This document shows positions 62,001 through 64,000 of a DNA stretch of 64,000 nucleotides, in pieces; position 1 is the stretch's first letter; each line of letters opens with the position of its first letter. The stretch spans positions 36,834,935-36,898,934 of the forward strand of contig NC_058338.1 in NCBI RefSeq assembly GCF_905475395.1, written 5' to 3'. The translations under genes were made by a program, and so were the position numbers. The notes beneath the pieces were generated by a model. The model made no database searches. It worked only from the letters and a program-made list of their open reading frames with translations, and was not told the origin of the DNA. The stretch is from Chrysoperla carnea (Eukaryota > Arthropoda > Insecta > Neuroptera > Chrysopidae).

Positions 62001-64000
62001 TTTCTTATTAAGCTTTTCCGGATATTCAGTTAATTTTACGGAAAAAAATAGCGAGATTCTTTTTAATATTTAAATAATATCGGTATTATGAAAACCTTAT
62101 GGATATATTAAATTTTAGTTAAATGTTGATTCAAGACACTATTATTTACCTCACTTGTGTTTTTCAGATATTATCTTGGTTTAGCCAAACAAGCCAGTGT
62201 AAGTGATACATGTGCAACAATGCCAAATCGTTTACAATGGTTATTCACACCACATGGACATCGATTCCTCGTTTCAAATAATTTTACGTATGGTGAAGAT
62301 TTAAATACTTCATTATTCAATTCATCAGCACATAAAACTGATCCCCTTGAATATGTTATGAGGGTATATATATTTTGTACACAGATGAAATGATAAAAAC
62401 ATATTTCAAAATCTTTTTTTTATTTTACAGGCATTTCGTGAACACTTATTAGAAAGAGTTGTACAAACACTTGTAGCACCCGGTACCAAATCAAATGATC
62501 CATCATCGGAATCATCAGATGATCCAATTCGCCGTACGCAGATAGCCGACGTTTTAAGTTATGTACAACTTTTAATGGATAATATTTCAACATCGAATAT
62601 TTCTAATGTATTTGCTTTTAAACATGATGGTAAGTTTAAATAATTCGAAAAATTGTTCACAATAACATTTTTGAGTAAATTTTGTTTTACTTTACTGACC
62701 GACCAGTGTGTCGTTATTATGGCAACTCCCTGAAATATTACTCATGTACGGAGCGAATAAGCAGTTTTTTTTTAAACTTTGGAAAATGGAAATCTGTTTT
62801 AAAAATTCAGAAAGTACAAAACCAGTTTTTCACAATTAAATTCTCTTGAATGAGATCTTGGTTTGATTATTACTTCAAAGCATACCTTATAACTGAGAAA
62901 GGCATTTTTGAGAGTTTCTTTTTCTACACAACAAGTGGCCATAGTACTATTGTAATAATGTATTGATGTTCTACAGTATGACATTAAACAACAAATCGAT
63001 TTTACCAATTTTAAATAAATTGTTTGGATAATTTTGATCTGTAATTTGAAGTCTACCATGAAACCTATCTTCAAACATATATCATTTCCCAATAAAAATT
63101 AATATTCTCCACTTTCAATACAATAAATAGCTTGAAATAAAAAATTTAATATTCTATCCTTCTAGAATGTCGTGATAAAATTTGTCTTTGGTGGTCTGGA
63201 ATTGTTGGTGTTGCCGCATATTGGTTACTTGGTGAAGATTCGCAAGCGGAAAGTTTATATCCAGTTGTTGAAAATTTACCCGAAGAATTAAATGCAATGA
63301 ATGAGCCTTTACCGCGTGCAGTTTTAGCTGCTTTTAAAGCTCGAAAATTATTACTTTTATCATCCAGACGTATTTCAAATAAAATGATTTTAAAACAATG
63401 TGATTTTGCCAGTGTACTTCTGGAAGAAAGTTTAACATACAATAGTTGCAAATCTCCAAACAATATGATATTGGTGAGTATTTTTTAATTAGTATGTAAT
63501 ATGAACTGTAATAAATTTTAATACTTGATGGATCTACAAAAATTGTTTGCTTCTGAGGTGCATTGTAGTTGCATTGCGAGTTTGTTTTAGATATTCTGCA
63601 ATGTTTCTTCTATGCAACCCAAAGGTGAATTTCATCTACAAAATGATCTTGTTTCATAAACAACGTTATATCATCATCTTGAAAATGATCAAAAATGTCT
63701 GTAGTTATTTTTTCACAGGCTTAATTTTGTTATCTTTTTTTTTTTTTTTTATAATCTCAATGAATTTTAAAATGCAAAATATTAAAAATATAATTATAAA
63801 TTTAGCAAAAAGGCAATAAATATTTTTTTTAAATTAATTCATTTTTACAGTTATTCCAATTACTGGTGTGTGATTGGTTGCTAGAAACACGCACTTCATT
63901 GTGGGAAGAAGATATGTTAAATGGTGATCAATCGACAACGGTTACACCTGTTGTGCTATCAGGTTTCCAATCAAATGTATCTTCTTTACGTATTTTAACT
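55805..64000 (+). CDS. SREBP: Sterol regulatory element-binding protein, 3' end outside window
   Basis: Exons: 55805-55880, 57292-57764, 58077-58580, 59163-59628, 59971-60152, 60683-61107, 62168-62363, 62431-62629, 63166-63473, 63851-64000 (cut by the edge); 993 codons seen. It is a membrane-bound transcription factor that switches on lipid-synthesis genes after proteolytic release. Residues 1-70 form an acidic activation segment, followed by a Gln/Pro/Thr-rich region. The bHLH (about 319-375) has the SREBP-specific Tyr in [16 protein letters not shown], then a leucine zipper. The first membrane segment follows [13 protein letters not shown] (about 465-485) and includes the Asn-Pro. The lumenal loop has the site-1-protease motif RSIL (501-504). 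The second segment is about 515-537, and the SCAP-binding C-terminal domain follows. The ATG is preceded by AAA and starts an acidic peptide, supporting this start. All phases join. Confidence 0.95.
56400..57155 (-). pseudogene. Remnant of a non-LTR retrotransposon ORF (RT C-terminal part)
   Basis: The minus strand from 57155 has 112 open codons including [32 protein letters not shown] and [15 protein letters not shown]. This matches the thumb and post-RT region of jockey/R1-type insect retroelements (FKYLGV..., LLYGAEIW). Further down, [13 protein letters not shown] continues the same protein in another frame before decay. The catalytic FADD-type block is absent. It lies in the first SREBP intron. 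Confidence 0.7.
58581..59162 (+). other. SREBP intron 3
   Basis: A 582 bp intron. A T-run of about 29 bases followed by ATATATATA lies at 59057-59099, then GCAGCACTACAGGCCTAGTA. This is a retroposon-like poly(T) junction, but I could not assign it to a family. Confidence 0.4.
60400..60530 (-). repeat. Faint copy of dispersed repeat B
   Basis: Reverse-complemented, it shows GTAACTCTTAGAAATATTAA, GGTATTCGAAAAATC, TTAATTAATCAATTTCGGTT and GTCAGTGAATCTGCCTGTC in the order of the family, but divergence is high. It lies in SREBP intron 5. Confidence 0.4.
61108..62167 (+). other. SREBP intron 6
   Basis: A 1,060 bp intron with no coding potential or recognisable element. Confidence 0.5.

Noticed and set aside
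62799..63463. 97- and 105-codon minus-strand open frames
   Set aside because: The second is antisense to SREBP exon 9 and the first is low-complexity intronic; no domain in either.

Overview
The window is eukaryotic, almost certainly insect, nuclear DNA. It is AT-rich, its genes are split by GT-AG introns, and it carries insect-type families: an EcKinase/CHK-like protein, a 7tm_7 gustatory-type receptor, and an intronless divergent Hsp70 pair with heat-shock elements. Dispersed MITE-, SINE- and RTE-like repeats fill the introns. I cannot fix the order or species from the sequence alone.

Layout. (1) Positions 103-50859 on the + strand hold one very large gene, the cytoplasmic dynein-2 heavy chain (DYNC2H1, the retrograde intraflagellar-transport motor). 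I could follow 60 exons in one open frame (12,369 nt, 4,122 codons plus stop); only the extreme N-terminus lies beyond the left edge. (2) Two of its introns are giant and host other genes. Intron 7919-15723 holds, on the - strand, a gustatory-receptor-like gene (10618-11487) and a six-exon secreted S1 serine protease (12848-15054), plus a decayed hAT/ZMYM-like transposase fragment. Intron 25741-36745 holds a head-to-head Hsp70 pair on an almost perfect ~6.2 kb palindrome (26650-32890), a broken non-LTR reverse-transcriptase fragment, and a three-exon TACC-domain gene on the - strand (34054-35773). (3) Tail-to-tail with the dynein gene is a single-exon EcKinase-like gene (51899-53137, -). (4) From 55805 to the right edge runs SREBP (+), ten exons seen, with the bHLH-zip, both membrane segments and the lumenal S1P site; its 3' end is outside the window.

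How it fits together. The neighbours do not form a pathway; the theme is gene nesting. The most unusual object is the Hsp70 palindrome inside a dynein intron. Every unspliced dynein-2 transcript that crosses it contains both Hsp70 arms and could fold into a ~3 kb RNA hairpin. The two Hsp70 proteins are identical over 652 residues. The DNA arms are nearly identical inside the transcribed unit but diverge just beyond the poly(A) signals, which fits gene conversion. Both giant host introns end with the same dispersed repeat about 60-130 bp before the next dynein exon.

Intron-exon borders were placed by reading frame, GT/AG signals and recalled family conservation; none was checked by alignment or transcript data.
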